Shown here: one piece after another, positions 22,700-32,451 of the stretch
Layout: each line of letters opens with the position of its first letter
Position numbering within the stretch: position 1 is the stretch's first letter
Assembly (NCBI GenBank): GCA_009809945.1
Contig: WTPW01000347.1
Span: forward strand, 39,068 to 103,067
Direction: 5' to 3'
Length of the DNA stretch: 64,000 nucleotides
Origin: Gigaspora margarita
Lineage: Eukaryota > Glomeromycota > Glomeromycetes > Diversisporales > Gigasporaceae
Program-made: the position numbers and the translations under genes
The notes under the pieces: model-generated
Databases searched by the model: none
What the model saw: only the letters and a program-made list of their open reading frames with translations
Told to the model about the DNA's origin: nothing

Positions 22700-25600
22700 C
22701 ACTTTTTATATTAATATTGATTTTTTGTTACAGATTTAGAACTTTTATAAGACAACTTAAGCCTTTTGGTATCTAGTAGCTGACCTCTACCTTTACTTTT
22801 TATTGGATTTTTTATTTGAATTGTTGTTGAAGGATCATATTTCTCTTTATCACTAGTACTATTACTTTGTGAGCTTTCATCTGAATTAGATTGATTATTA
22901 TTATCAATTTGTTCAACAAATTCTTTTAGCAATTTAATTAGTTGTTGTGATTTAGAATAATTATATACACTTTATTAAGTGCTTTTTTATATGTTCCATG
23001 CAACTTTTATATATCGTATATTCCCAAAAATAAGCTACCCTCTGATTTTTTTCAAAAATCTCAAAAAATGCATTAGCAGTTAATATAAAAGTTCAAATTT
23101 TACTAAGTAAACCAAAAGTACCATTAAGTAAACTTGTTCAGAACACAAAAATACATTTACATTAAAAATTTTATATCATTTAGACAACTTTTATTAGTAT
23201 GTTTTCAATTTTTCAAAAAATTTAACAATTCGAAAATAAGCTACCCACATATTTTTGTGTAATTATTGGTCCAAAAAAGTAGCTTATTTTCAGGAATATA
23301 TGGTATGATTTTTCATTCAAGAATTGTCAAATTTTTTTCATAAAAACCTGCTCTATCCTAATCAAAGACACTTAAATATGGTACTGACTTACTATAATTC
23401 ATTGTTGTTTCAATTTTATATATAAACTTATCAGTAACTAAAAACAGTTCATCCAATCCATATTTCTTATTATAGTGCTATTGTGATAATTGTGAAACTA
23501 AGTGGTTTTTGTAGCTAGCATTACTTGAAAATAATATCAACAGACAACTCCAAAATAAATAATCAAAAGATATGACAAATATATTCATAATTTTTTAACA
23601 AAAAAATCTAGTGTTTAACTTGTAATAAATTTTTAATATTAACTGTCTATATATCTATAATATTAGAGTATCTAACAAATGTAATTATTTGTTTCAAAGT
23701 TGTTTGAGGATAATCGACAGTTGATGATTTATTCAATAGCTCATTTTCATATTCCTATGATTGTAAGCTTAATTTATAACTTAACTATATGCCTTGAAAT
23801 ATAAAACCTATATCTACTTACTTCAGTTAAGCTTTTAATTTTATCTCGATTAACTTAAGTTGCTATATAATATAACGATTGGTTTATTTCATCCTAATGT
23901 ACTTTTAACATTGTAGGCTCAAGAAATCATTGCAGGTATTTGTTAACTTTAGAAAACAGAAAATTCACTTTTTTTGATTTTTAACAGATGAAATTGATAG
24001 CTGCCAAAATTGATATTGATTTTCTTTATCATGTCTATCAAGCAATTTATAGGTTTCTTTCGCTAGATTACAAAGTGATATATTTGAATTATGAATTAGT
24101 CTTTTTAAACATGTATTCATAAATTCAATTTGAGAAGTAGTTATCATTCTACCCTAAACTTGAATGCAGTATAGCAATGTGCCCAAGATTCTTTGGTTCT
24201 ATAAAGAAATTCTATGTAATATTTGATATTAGGATAATCTATTATAAGTTTATTAAATTATTGTTTGAAAATTTCTTTATTAAAACTGTTATAACAATTA
24301 AAAAATTCAGTCTAAAAATTTTTTTAGGTTTTTATATAAATTTTGATTTATATGAAAAGCATAATGAATCTGATATGAAGAATAAAAAACTTGTCAAATA
24401 GCTGCATTAACAGCTGGATCTGCATCTGTAAGTATTACTTTTGGTTGAACTTTTGTTGTTTCAATAATCTTAAATAATACCCACTTGTAAGATTCATAGC
24501 TTTCATCTATTAAAAGCACTTGTGCAAGTAAGATGTTATGCCGATTATTTCAAAACCAACAAATAATGACAACACTATGCTATATTTATTGGTTTTATAA
24601 ATAATATCATTAAATATACAGTCTGATACTTAATCCAATGTTTGACTTGTGTTGGAATCATTTACAGTTGATGAGTTAAACAATTGTCACTATCCCAATC
24701 TCTAACTACAATTTAGCATGAGTTTTCATTTTTTGTTGATCAAGCCAGTTAGAAATTCTTGTAGCATCATCAAATAAAAACTTGCAGCAGGCTAAAATTT
24801 TCATATAGCAGCATAGAGATCATTCAAATAAATTGGATAAGAAGAATATTTTCTTTCGAGGAACTTTCTTTGTGCTATTGCACCAAATTTTCAATATATG
24901 GTCATAAATTTCACATCCTCTATTATCAGATCAGTAAATTGTTTACCATTTCTGAACTCAATTGTGCTACAATTTAACTCATTATTATGTTCATCAACTA
25001 TTTTATTGACAATTACAACTTTTTCAGGGGTTTTGGTCTTTGGACAAGACACATTAATCAAAAACTAATATCTGGTTTTTTTGCATGCTAGTATTCTTAT
25101 TCAAAGTAGATTTATATGATCTACTGTGACTATATAAATAAGCATGTTAGTGAATAATATCATTTTTATGATAAACTTGATCCTTAACTAAATAAAAACC
25201 CTGTTTCTTTGCCCAATCATTAATAAAGTTCTCACAAATGTTCCATGAATTAAATCTTTTTCCTGAGTATAATGCTGTATGTTTATTTTCATGAGTAACA
25301 ATTGTCTTATCAGAACTGTGTATATAGTTCCCTAATAAAAAGAAATATATTATTATAAATATAATACTAGAAAATATTTATATCCTTCAAATATTATAGT
25401 TGTAATATGATAAATATACTAGTTTTAACTATAGAGGCCATTCAGGATGCTTCTAATAAACTAGTAACATTAGACACATATCTTTCTTCTGAAAAACCAG
25501 CAATAGTAGATACATAGTCTCTCTTCAAAGAACTAGCGATATTAGATATATATTCTTCTGAAGAACCAACAGCAGTAGATACATATTCTGAAGGACCAGT

Positions 25601-25859
25601 GGTAGCAAACACATATTCTCCTAGAGAACTAGCAATGGTAAATATGTTTTCTTCATTTGAAGAACCAGCAATAGTAAATATGTCTTCTTCATTTGAAGAA
25701 CCAGCAAAATTAAATATATATTCTCCTTTTGAAAAACTAGTTATAATTGGATACATTTTTTTCTTCTAAAGAGCTAGCAGTGGTAAATGCATATTTTCCT
25801 ACTAATGAACTAACGATATTAGATACATATTCCTCTTCTGATACATTATTTTCTTCCAT
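22700..25859 (-). pseudogene. Decayed MULE-type transposase with FAR1-like N-terminal domain
   Basis: Read on the minus strand in broken frames. 25860-25440 carries degenerate ~13-residue repeats (AGSSNEENIFTI-like). 25275-25180 gives SGKRFNSWNICENFINDW, like a FAR1/WRKY-GCM1 DNA-binding region. Next comes VVIVNKIVDEHNNELN, then FGAIAQRKFLERKYSS. 24450-24400 gives VILTDADPAVNAAI, matching the DDE region with a catalytic aspartate. 24147-23965 gives NTCLKRLIHNSNISLCNLAK-type sequence. 22932-22711 is a low-complexity C-terminus with KSKGRG. Stops and frameshifts separate these blocks and a MITE interrupts at 23015-23303, so it is dead. The family match is from recognition of block order; no database search was run. 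Confidence 0.7.
23015..23303. mobile_element. Mariner-like MITE (CCATATATT / AATAAGCTACC family)
   Basis: Left end CGTATATTCCCAAAAATAAG, right end complement CCATATATTCCTGAAAATAA, right flank TA. Inserted in the MULE relic near its C-terminal part. Interior carries the AAGTAAACTTGTTCAGAACA cassette. Confidence 0.7.
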
Positions 25860-26030
25860 ATCTTCTAATAAATACTAGTGATATCAGACATATATTTTTT
25901 CTTTGAAGAACCAGTAGCAAAAAATACATATTCTTCTGCTAGAAAACTAGTAAAATTAGACATATATTTTCCTTTTAGAAAACCAGGGACAGTAGATATG
26001 AATTCGTCTTCTGCAAAACTAGTGGTCTGT
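25445..26030 (-). repeat. Degenerate coding minisatellite, ~36-42 bp unit
   Basis: Around a dozen imperfect copies of a unit reading GAAGAACCAGCAATAGTAAA then TATNTNTTCTTC on the plus strand. On the minus strand they translate as SSNEENIFTIAG-like repeats. They sit at the 5' side of the transposase relic and may be its repetitive N-terminus. Confidence 0.7.
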
Positions 26031-26033
26031 AGA

Positions 26034-26314
26034 GGGGACTGTTAAAGCCAAATGTGTTTATATATTTTTATTATTTAATTAAAATTAGGATAAGGGTTAG
26101 TTAGAAGTTAGAGTTAGGGATATTTAATAAATAAAATTGCCTTCTTGACATTTTTTATTAATGCTTTGAGACAGGTTTAAATATTTATTTCTTGTATTTT
26201 TGGCATTTTTTACTTTTTTTCTTTGTTTTTCTCTTGGCCTGATCAGTGAAGATCAAAATTTTATAATTTGATTGGCTGTTAGTCATGTAAATGAGCCTGC
26301 TTTAACAGATCCCC
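26034..26314. mobile_element. CTAAAGCC-family MITE with telomere-like core
   Basis: Ends GGGGACTGTTAAAGCCAAAT and complement GGGGATCTGTTAAAGCAGGC. Core GATAAGGGTTAGTTAGAAGT...TTAGGG near 26088-26122, followed by AAAATTGCCTTCTTGACATT and TTTATTAATGC, colinear with 40954-41226. Confidence 0.8.
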
Positions 26315-26653
26315 AAAAGAAAATTTAAAAATAGATTGGTAAAATTGGTCAATATGAAGAATTTTAAAATATATGTTTAGAAGCTCATTATAGCAATATC
26401 TATTAATTAAATATCACCTTTTGTTGAGCTATAATCCAAACACTAATGCTTATCCTAAAGAGCTTGTTAGAATTTTTTTAACACAACAATAAAGAGCTGG
26501 ATGGTACAACAATAAGAAGCTTTTAGAATGATCATTTATTGCTGTCTACAGAACTATAATGAGCTTTTAAAATGATTGATACTAATCATATAAAGTTGTT
26601 AGAATGGTTATTTAATGCTAACTTTATGAGTTGTTAGAATGATTATTTAACAT

Positions 26654-26763
26654 AGAGATTGTACCCGTTGGGAAAACCTCTACCCGGTTACTATTAAATT
26701 ACCCGGTTATCCAGATAAATTACTATGTTACATGATTGCAAGTTCTACCCGGGTACAATCACT
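26654..26763. mobile_element. MITE rich in ACCCGG
   Basis: Ends GAGATTGTACCCG / CGGGTACAATCAC; interior CTACCCGGTTA and TTACCCGGTTATCC. Confidence 0.6.
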
Positions 26764-26997
26764 AATTTAACACTAATCATAAAAAGATATTAAAATAATT
26801 GCTATTTTCTTTACAGAAACCTGTGTTTTTTGCTAAATATAATTATTATATAATAGTTATATAACTATTATATAATAAAAAATAGGGTACTGCTATTTAC
26901 ACCATGGTTTTTGCTATTTGCACTATGGATTTCATATAACAGTAGATCATTAATCAACCTTTACTATTTGCACCATGGTATAGTTATACGAACATTT

Positions 26998-27198
26998 AAA
27001 AAATCTTATCTTGCACCCCTACATGTTGTTAATCTACAAAAAAGGCAAGTTTTTATTGGTGCAACATTAAAATGGGCTAAGGTTACACAAAAATTGCAAA
27101 AACCTTATTCTGCACTCCTACATATCGTTAATCTACAAAAAAAGACAAGTTTTTATTGGTGCAACATGAAAATAGCCCAAGGTTGTACAAAATTGTGA
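26998..27198. repeat. Two ~107-bp tandem repeats, with further copies at 27340 and 28373-28520
   Basis: Unit contains ACATGTTGTTAATCTACAAA, AAGTTTTTATTGGTGCAACA and GGTTACACAAAAATTG. The open frames at 26911-27198 and 28299-28541 are translations of these repeats. Confidence 0.75.
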
Positions 27199-27370
27199 AA
27201 TTCTGGCCTGCATTATGTTAAGGCCTTAAGAAACTAGGGTAAGGGTTGGCCCGCATTATTTAATTAGGGTTAGAGTTGGCCCACATTATAAAATTAGGTT
27301 AGCAGGCCTACTAGAACATTCTAACCAGTCCCAAAGTTACATGAAAATTGCGAAAATCTTATCCTGCACC

Positions 27371-28372
27371 CAGGGTTAGCACATTTGTACATTGGTACCA
27401 ATGGACCTCAGGTCCATTAACCAGACCCATTGGTTCCATTGGGGTAGTCATTATTCAATGGTCCAATGGACAAGTAGGTTAAATAATAATATAGTTTTTT
27501 GTTATATACTACTTATTGTACTTAATATAAAATAATTACAAATTTTATCTAAATTTTTAAAGTCACAATTGAATTACTCTGTGAACTATCTTAAGGCAAT
27601 CTATATCATGAACAAAGTACCATATATTGCTAAAATAAGCTACCTCCCTCTTTTGGGCAAGAAACATAAAAATGTCTTTGACCTGAAAATAAGCTACCCC
27701 ACGATCGATGAAAGTTGCTACATAGTAAAGTTCAAATTTTACTAAATAAATCGATTAAAGTCGCTTAAGTAAACTTATTCAGAAGATTAAAATACATATA
27801 CTTTGAAATTTACAACGAAATTGAAGAAGTTTTTATTAATTGGATTTTAATTTTTACGTTCAACAAAGAGATTAAAATTTTATTAGCAAAATATATTCGT
27901 TGAACGTAAAAATTAAAAGTCAAATAATGAAAAGTATTCCTATTCTGATGAAACTTTTAGGATAGGTCAGTTTAGTCTCCTAAATATGTTTACTTAAGGG
28001 CTAATAACATATTTACATAGTAGAATTTAGATTTTACTATGTAACAACTATTGTCGATTGACCAAAAATTAATTTTAACTAAAATAAGCTACCCAGATTT
28101 TTTGTGTCAAAATCATTCAAAAAAGGTAGCTTATTTTCGGACACATATGGTATGTTGTGCATAAGTTGAACCAAAAGTTTTAAATATACTGAAATCATTA
28201 AAGAGTTTCAAACTAAAAGTTAATTTTGAATTCTAGTATATTTATACAAAAATAATTTTTGTCAAAATAAACCAATGGACCAATAGAACAATGGATCAAT
28301 GGATTATGGTATTGGTCCATTTAAGTCCATTGGCAAATTTATTTTTAATGGACATAGTCCATTGCCAACCCT
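27371..28372. mobile_element. hAT-like element rich in CCATTGG
   Basis: Ends CAGGGTTAGCAC / TTGCCAACCCTG; flanks CCTGCACC (27363-27370) and CCTGCACT (28373-28380) match at 7 of 8. Sub-terminal CCATTGGTTCCATTGG and complementary copies. Interrupted by a mariner-like MITE at 27620-28150. Confidence 0.75.
27620..28150. mobile_element. Mariner-like MITE
   Basis: Ends CCATATATTGCTAAAATAAG and complement CCATATGTGTCCGAAAATAA, TA flanks on both sides. Interior has AAGTAAACTTATTCAGAAGA and a central CGTTCAAC...GTTGAACG palindrome. Confidence 0.8.
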
Positions 28373-28644
28373 GCCTGCACTCCTACATGTTGTTAATCTA
28401 CAAAAAAGGCGAGTTTTTATTGGTGCAACATTAAAAGGCCTAAGGTTATACAAAAATTGTAAAAAATCTTTTTATATGTTGTTAATTTATAAAAAAGAGG
28501 AGTTTTTATTGGTAAAACATATATTACCATGGTGCAAATAGAAAATGTTGATTGATAATCTAATGTTATATGAAATCCATAGTGCAAATAGCAAAAACCA
28601 TGGTGTAAATAGCAATACCCTAAAAATATTATGCTAGTAATATA

Positions 28645-28818
28645 CAGTTATCCTTCTTTATAATCACACTGTTTGTATCAAGAAAATTGGTGATTATAAA
28701 AGAGTGTGATTATATAGAAGTCTTTTTTTATATGTTTATTAGTAAATTGTCTCAAAATTTAATGTGACTGTATAGGAGTTGTGACTATATAGGAGGTGAT
28801 TATAAAGAAGGATGACTG
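28645..28818. mobile_element. Mariner/pogo-like MITE
   Basis: Ends CAGTTATCCTTCTTTATAAT / complement CAGTCATCCTTCTTTATAAT, TA flanks on both sides. The right end of a relative is at about 3552-3577. Confidence 0.85.
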
Positions 28819-28852
28819 TATAATAAACAAATAATCAATATATTGTAAACAG

Positions 28853-29151
28853 AGAACCCTGGACATCTCTCATATAGGTCATAACTGGATTTTGGCCAAT
28901 TTTGACCTAATTTGCTAAAAATAACAAAATCTATTTACTTTAATAACTTCTAACCCAATGATCAGAATTGAATAAACTTTTTTTTTGTTAAATGCGCCTC
29001 ACTGAGAGCTTCATTTTAAAAAAAAATTTTATTCAAATTGGACCACTGGATGTCAAGATAATTGCCAAAAACTATTTTTTGCTTTTTAAATTTTAGGTGT
29101 TTTTGCTAAAAAATTTCAAGAATTACCTTTATACTAGATGTACAAGATTCT
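28853..29151. mobile_element. ~295-bp foldback family, copy 3
   Basis: Perfect 8-bp duplication GTAAACAG at 28845-28852 and 29152-29159. Ends AGAACCCTGGACATCTCTCA and complement AGAATCTTGTACATCTAGTA. Contains two facing M1 cassettes (CCAATGATCAGAATTGAATA; ATTCAAATTGGACCACTGGA). Confidence 0.8.
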
Positions 29152-29228
29152 GTAAACAGTATTGTACACAAATATTGTCTGGCCAATTTTATAAAATACA
29201 AACAGTCCTTGATGGAATATATGGGACA

Positions 29229-29525
29229 TGTCCACAATGGATCTGTTATTTTACTGATAATTACCACATTTTACCAACAATTATTTACTAACAAGTTCAT
29301 TTTATTGATAGTTTATTTCACCAAAGCTCATTTACCAATAAGTTTTTATTAAAAAGCACACTAACTTTATCCCTAATTCAACTCTGATCCTAACAACAAT
29401 AACCAGAATTACTTTGTTGTTGAAATGAGCTTTGATGAAATAAACTGTTAATAAAATGAACTTGTTAGTGAATAATTTTTGGTGAAATGTGGTATCAATG
29501 AAGCAATTGTTGGTAAAACAATTGC
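29229..29525. repeat. Foldback, ~95-bp arms
   Basis: Arms TACTAACAAGTTCATTTTAT and complement ATAAAATGAACTTGTTAGTG; centre ATCCCTAATTCAACTCTGAT then CCTAACAA is a decayed CCCTAA-like tract. Confidence 0.65.
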
Positions 29526-29825
29526 CATCTGTCCATAATAATGTTCTAATATGATATTGTATATGGATAATGTTCTACTAATTTTTAACTTTGTTCCTAC
29601 TATGTTCAGAACATGTTTATAAAAAATAATGATAATTTACAGGGGATACAAAGAATTTTATCAGCTGATAATCACATGTTGATTTGTATAAATAGCCAAA
29701 TGTTTAGAGCAAAAAATTCTGGATGAACATGTTCTAGATATTCTATTTCAGACTATTTGCTATCTGTATCTGTGTTCTATGACATACTAATACAGCTATT
29801 CTCCTCTATAAACATACCTGATACT

Positions 29826-30800
29826 GTTTTTTTTAAGAGTAAACTCATTGTTTACATGTACTTTTTTATTATCATTTATATTAATTATTACATATGTAAT
29901 TACTGACAAATTCTAATATACTATATTATAAACTTGGAACTAATTTATTCCTGAATTATACTCTACTTGAATTTGGACTTCCATAAGTACCAAACCAGGA
30001 TTTATACTTTCAAACCTACTCTTATTCTCTACAATTGCATTTTTAGCATTTCTTATACTAGTTCTATTAACTTCCAGATAGGTGATCAGAGATCATCTGA
30101 GGCATTTATAGATCATTGCTTGATTTACTTCTATTTGGTGAAGGAAAAGGTGCTAAATTCTCTATTACTAATAATTGCTCACATCTACATGCAGCACCTA
30201 ATTACTTAACAGGCCCTCAACTTGTTCTTCAATCAGAATCTTGGATGCGTCAATAGTGTTCTACCATTCTAATTAACATCCTTTTAGCTTCAGTATGCAA
30301 GCAGCTTGTCATATAAAAAGACTCCTATGTGTTAGTAAGGTATAGGCTATGTTGTGTAACTCATGTTATTCCCAACTAGGGTCATAGTACTAGAACTACT
30401 TCCAGTTTTTATCCAAAGTAATTAGTAGTTTCTGTTGGTATGCCCATCATGGCTTCTGCATACCTCTGTACTATTTCTACTACTAGCTCAGTGCATCCTG
30501 CTTTTGCTTTTTTACATGTCTCCAAGTACACCTATTTGACTCCTTCTTGCATTTGTAGTTTTCAATTTTGGTTCTTTTATATGTGCCAGAGGTGTTTCTT
30601 ATATTGTAGACCTGTTTTTGCAGGTTTCCATGTGTTCTTCACTTTTTTCACTATAACATGGTGCCAACTTCTTCACAGGAAATCCTTTTTTTCAAAAACT
30701 TCTATCAATTAAGTATTCACATGGATTTTCACTAAGTATGAAATAAGTATTTGTAGATTTTTGTCTACTAGGACTTGAACCAGAAACCTCTAATATAGGG
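29826..30800 (-). mobile_element. tRNA-headed SINE-like retroelement, copy B2
   Basis: Colinear with B1: T tract at 29826-29834, hairpin AGAGTAAACTC...GTTTAC, a shared body, and a B-box-like GGTTCAAGTCC on the minus strand near 30775-30785. The 5' head seems truncated and no target duplication was found. It interrupts a mariner-type end at 29797 (CAGCTATTCTCCTCTATAAA). Confidence 0.7.
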
Positions 30801-30829
30801 TATAGGTAGTTGGGACATGTCCATACTAT

Positions 30830-31327
30830 AAATTGCCCAAGTATCTAAGATTGTCCAAAATCATCCAAGCCTATATCCCAAGTTTAATTAACAATAAATT
30901 AATTTAAAAAAGGATTTTAGTATTTTTCGCATATGCGTTTTACCGCAGGTCCCTAAATCACTCAAATCAGTATAGTCACGTGACACATACCTTATATAAA
31001 TAATGATAACGATAAGATTGTTTAATTCTTTTCTTTGGCAGTTTGACGGTGAATTCTAAATTGCAAACGTTACCATCTCAAGTTCTAACACACGACTCTT
31101 TATGTAAAAAACAGGCCCGAAGCTTGCTTACGTTCCACATAATTAAAAAGCCTGAAGTTTATGACAAATGAAAGAAAAGTGTGAGTCTACTAATGCTAAT
31201 TCTGTAAGATGAGTTTAATACGTTGTAAGTAGGATATAGCCTAATTATTAATTTTGCAGGTTCTTTGAAAGGAGGATATGGATCTATTTATCCTTCTTGC
31301 TCTCCAGAAAAAAATATGCCCCACAGG
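30830..31327. other. No gene seen
   Basis: Mixed-composition sequence with GGGACATGTCC at ~30811 and otherwise no repeat or frame I could assign. Confidence 0.4.
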
Positions 31328-31328
31328 G

Positions 31329-31471
31329 GGTCGGTTAAAGCGGAGTTAACTCAATATATGATCTACATACTGCATAAATTGGATTCTTGATATCAGAATA
31401 TAAAAGCCCTTCTAACTGCATCAAAAAGGCAACCCTAACCCTAACTAAATTTCCCTCCGCTTTAACCGACC
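31329..31471. mobile_element. MITE with GGTCGGTTAAAGC ends and telomere-like repeat
   Basis: Ends GGTCGGTTAAAGCGGAG / CTCCGCTTTAACCGACC are perfectly inverted; AACCCTAACCCTAAC lies at 31434-31448. The open frame at 31335-31535 spans it and is not a gene. Confidence 0.8.
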
Positions 31472-31542
31472 TACTTATTTGGAAGATCAACATAGATTGA
31501 CCAACCAAATCGAGAGATCTACATAAATTAACCAATCAAATC

Positions 31543-31690
31543 GTAAAATTTTTACGAAGCAAAACAAGCAAACAAAAAGCGAAAAATAAAAATACAAGAA
31601 ACGAGTGTCTAAACTTGTCTTGGAACACTAATAAAAATTTTGGGAAGCAATTTTACCTGTAAATCTTGCCCAAACCCTAACCGCTAATTG
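31543..31690. mobile_element. Interior of a CTAAAGCC-family element without clear ends
   Basis: CAAAACAAGCAAACAAAAAG, ATACAAGAAACGAGTGTCTA and GGGAAGCAATTTTACCTGTA run in the same order as in 44244-44457, then CCCAAACCCTAACC. Confidence 0.65.
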
Positions 31691-32039
31691 CTTTGTTTAA
31701 GCATACTTCCAAATAAAGAAATTGGAAAATGGGTCGGTAAAATTGATCCTTCTTATCGAGGTTTAATATATTGTATAATATCTTACAATATAAGAATTGA
31801 AAAGGACATGTATATAATAAATATTAGTTTAATGCAGAAATTTCCGTTTTTATAACTTTATGAATTATTAAATTAAGTCTATGTCTGTATGCATACGTAT
31901 AATAATGTGCATTTATAAATGTATAAAATTAACAAATTAGCGATTAAATTTTATTCATATTATAAATTATTTGATAATAATATAAGTTACGGATCTAATT
32001 TTTATTTAAATTCAAAATCTAATACATAAGGCTTCAGCT

Positions 32040-32240
32040 CTATGAAATGTCGCAGTTTTATTGCTAGTAATAAGTCGTGGGTACCCACGAGCGTCTGCGG
32101 ATCTTGCAGGCCGGGCTAGGGCATCAAGTTTTGAGCCATAGGGTAAGGGCTCAGAAGTCAATCCCTTGCACAAACGGGTAGGGCTAGGGTAGTGCTATTA
32201 CCCGTCTCTACCCGGCCCATACGGAGGCCCAGTTGTGATT
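32040..32240. repeat. G+C-rich repeat with CCGGGC/GGGTA motifs
   Basis: Short inverted motifs (GTGGGTACCCAC; CGGGTAGGGCTAGGG versus CTACCCGGCCC) stand out from the AT-rich surroundings. Probably a MITE; limits are unclear. Confidence 0.45.
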
Positions 32241-32413
32241 AGGTTAGGCTATTACGCTGCATCACTTCTTAAACATAAATAATCGGCACTCTTACTTGTC
32301 TATAGTTATATTTATTGAAAATTGTGAGCTAAAATTTTAATTTATTATACATAAGTTTTGCTTGTTAATAAGTTACTTAAACACGAACAATCTATTTTTT
32401 TTCTTAAATAAAA

Positions 32414-32419
32414 TTTATT
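32414..32419 (-). terminator. Candidate polyadenylation signal of the kinase-Sel1 gene
   Basis: AATAAA on the minus strand, 33 nt after the TAA stop at 32454-32452. In such A+T-rich DNA the hexamer occurs often by chance, so this rests mainly on its position. Confidence 0.35.
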
Positions 32420-32451
32420 TGACAAGTTATTTTACATTCAAATAAATAAAT

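Larger units (their letters stand above)
26885..28620. mobile_element. GGG...CCC element with 8-bp duplication, large copy 1
   Basis: ~90-bp inverted ends: GGGTACTGCTATTTACACCA / complement GGGTATTGCTATTTACACCA, then CATAGTGCAAATAG-type sequence. Flanks AAAAAATA and TAAAAATA match at 7 of 8. Interior: ~107-bp tandem repeats (26998-27198), degenerate TTAGGG tracts (27237-27300), and a hAT-like insertion (27371-28372). Confidence 0.75.

Noticed and set aside
26911-28541. Open frames at 26911-27198 and 28299-28541 that resemble each other
   Set aside because: They translate the same ~107-bp tandem repeat of a non-coding element.
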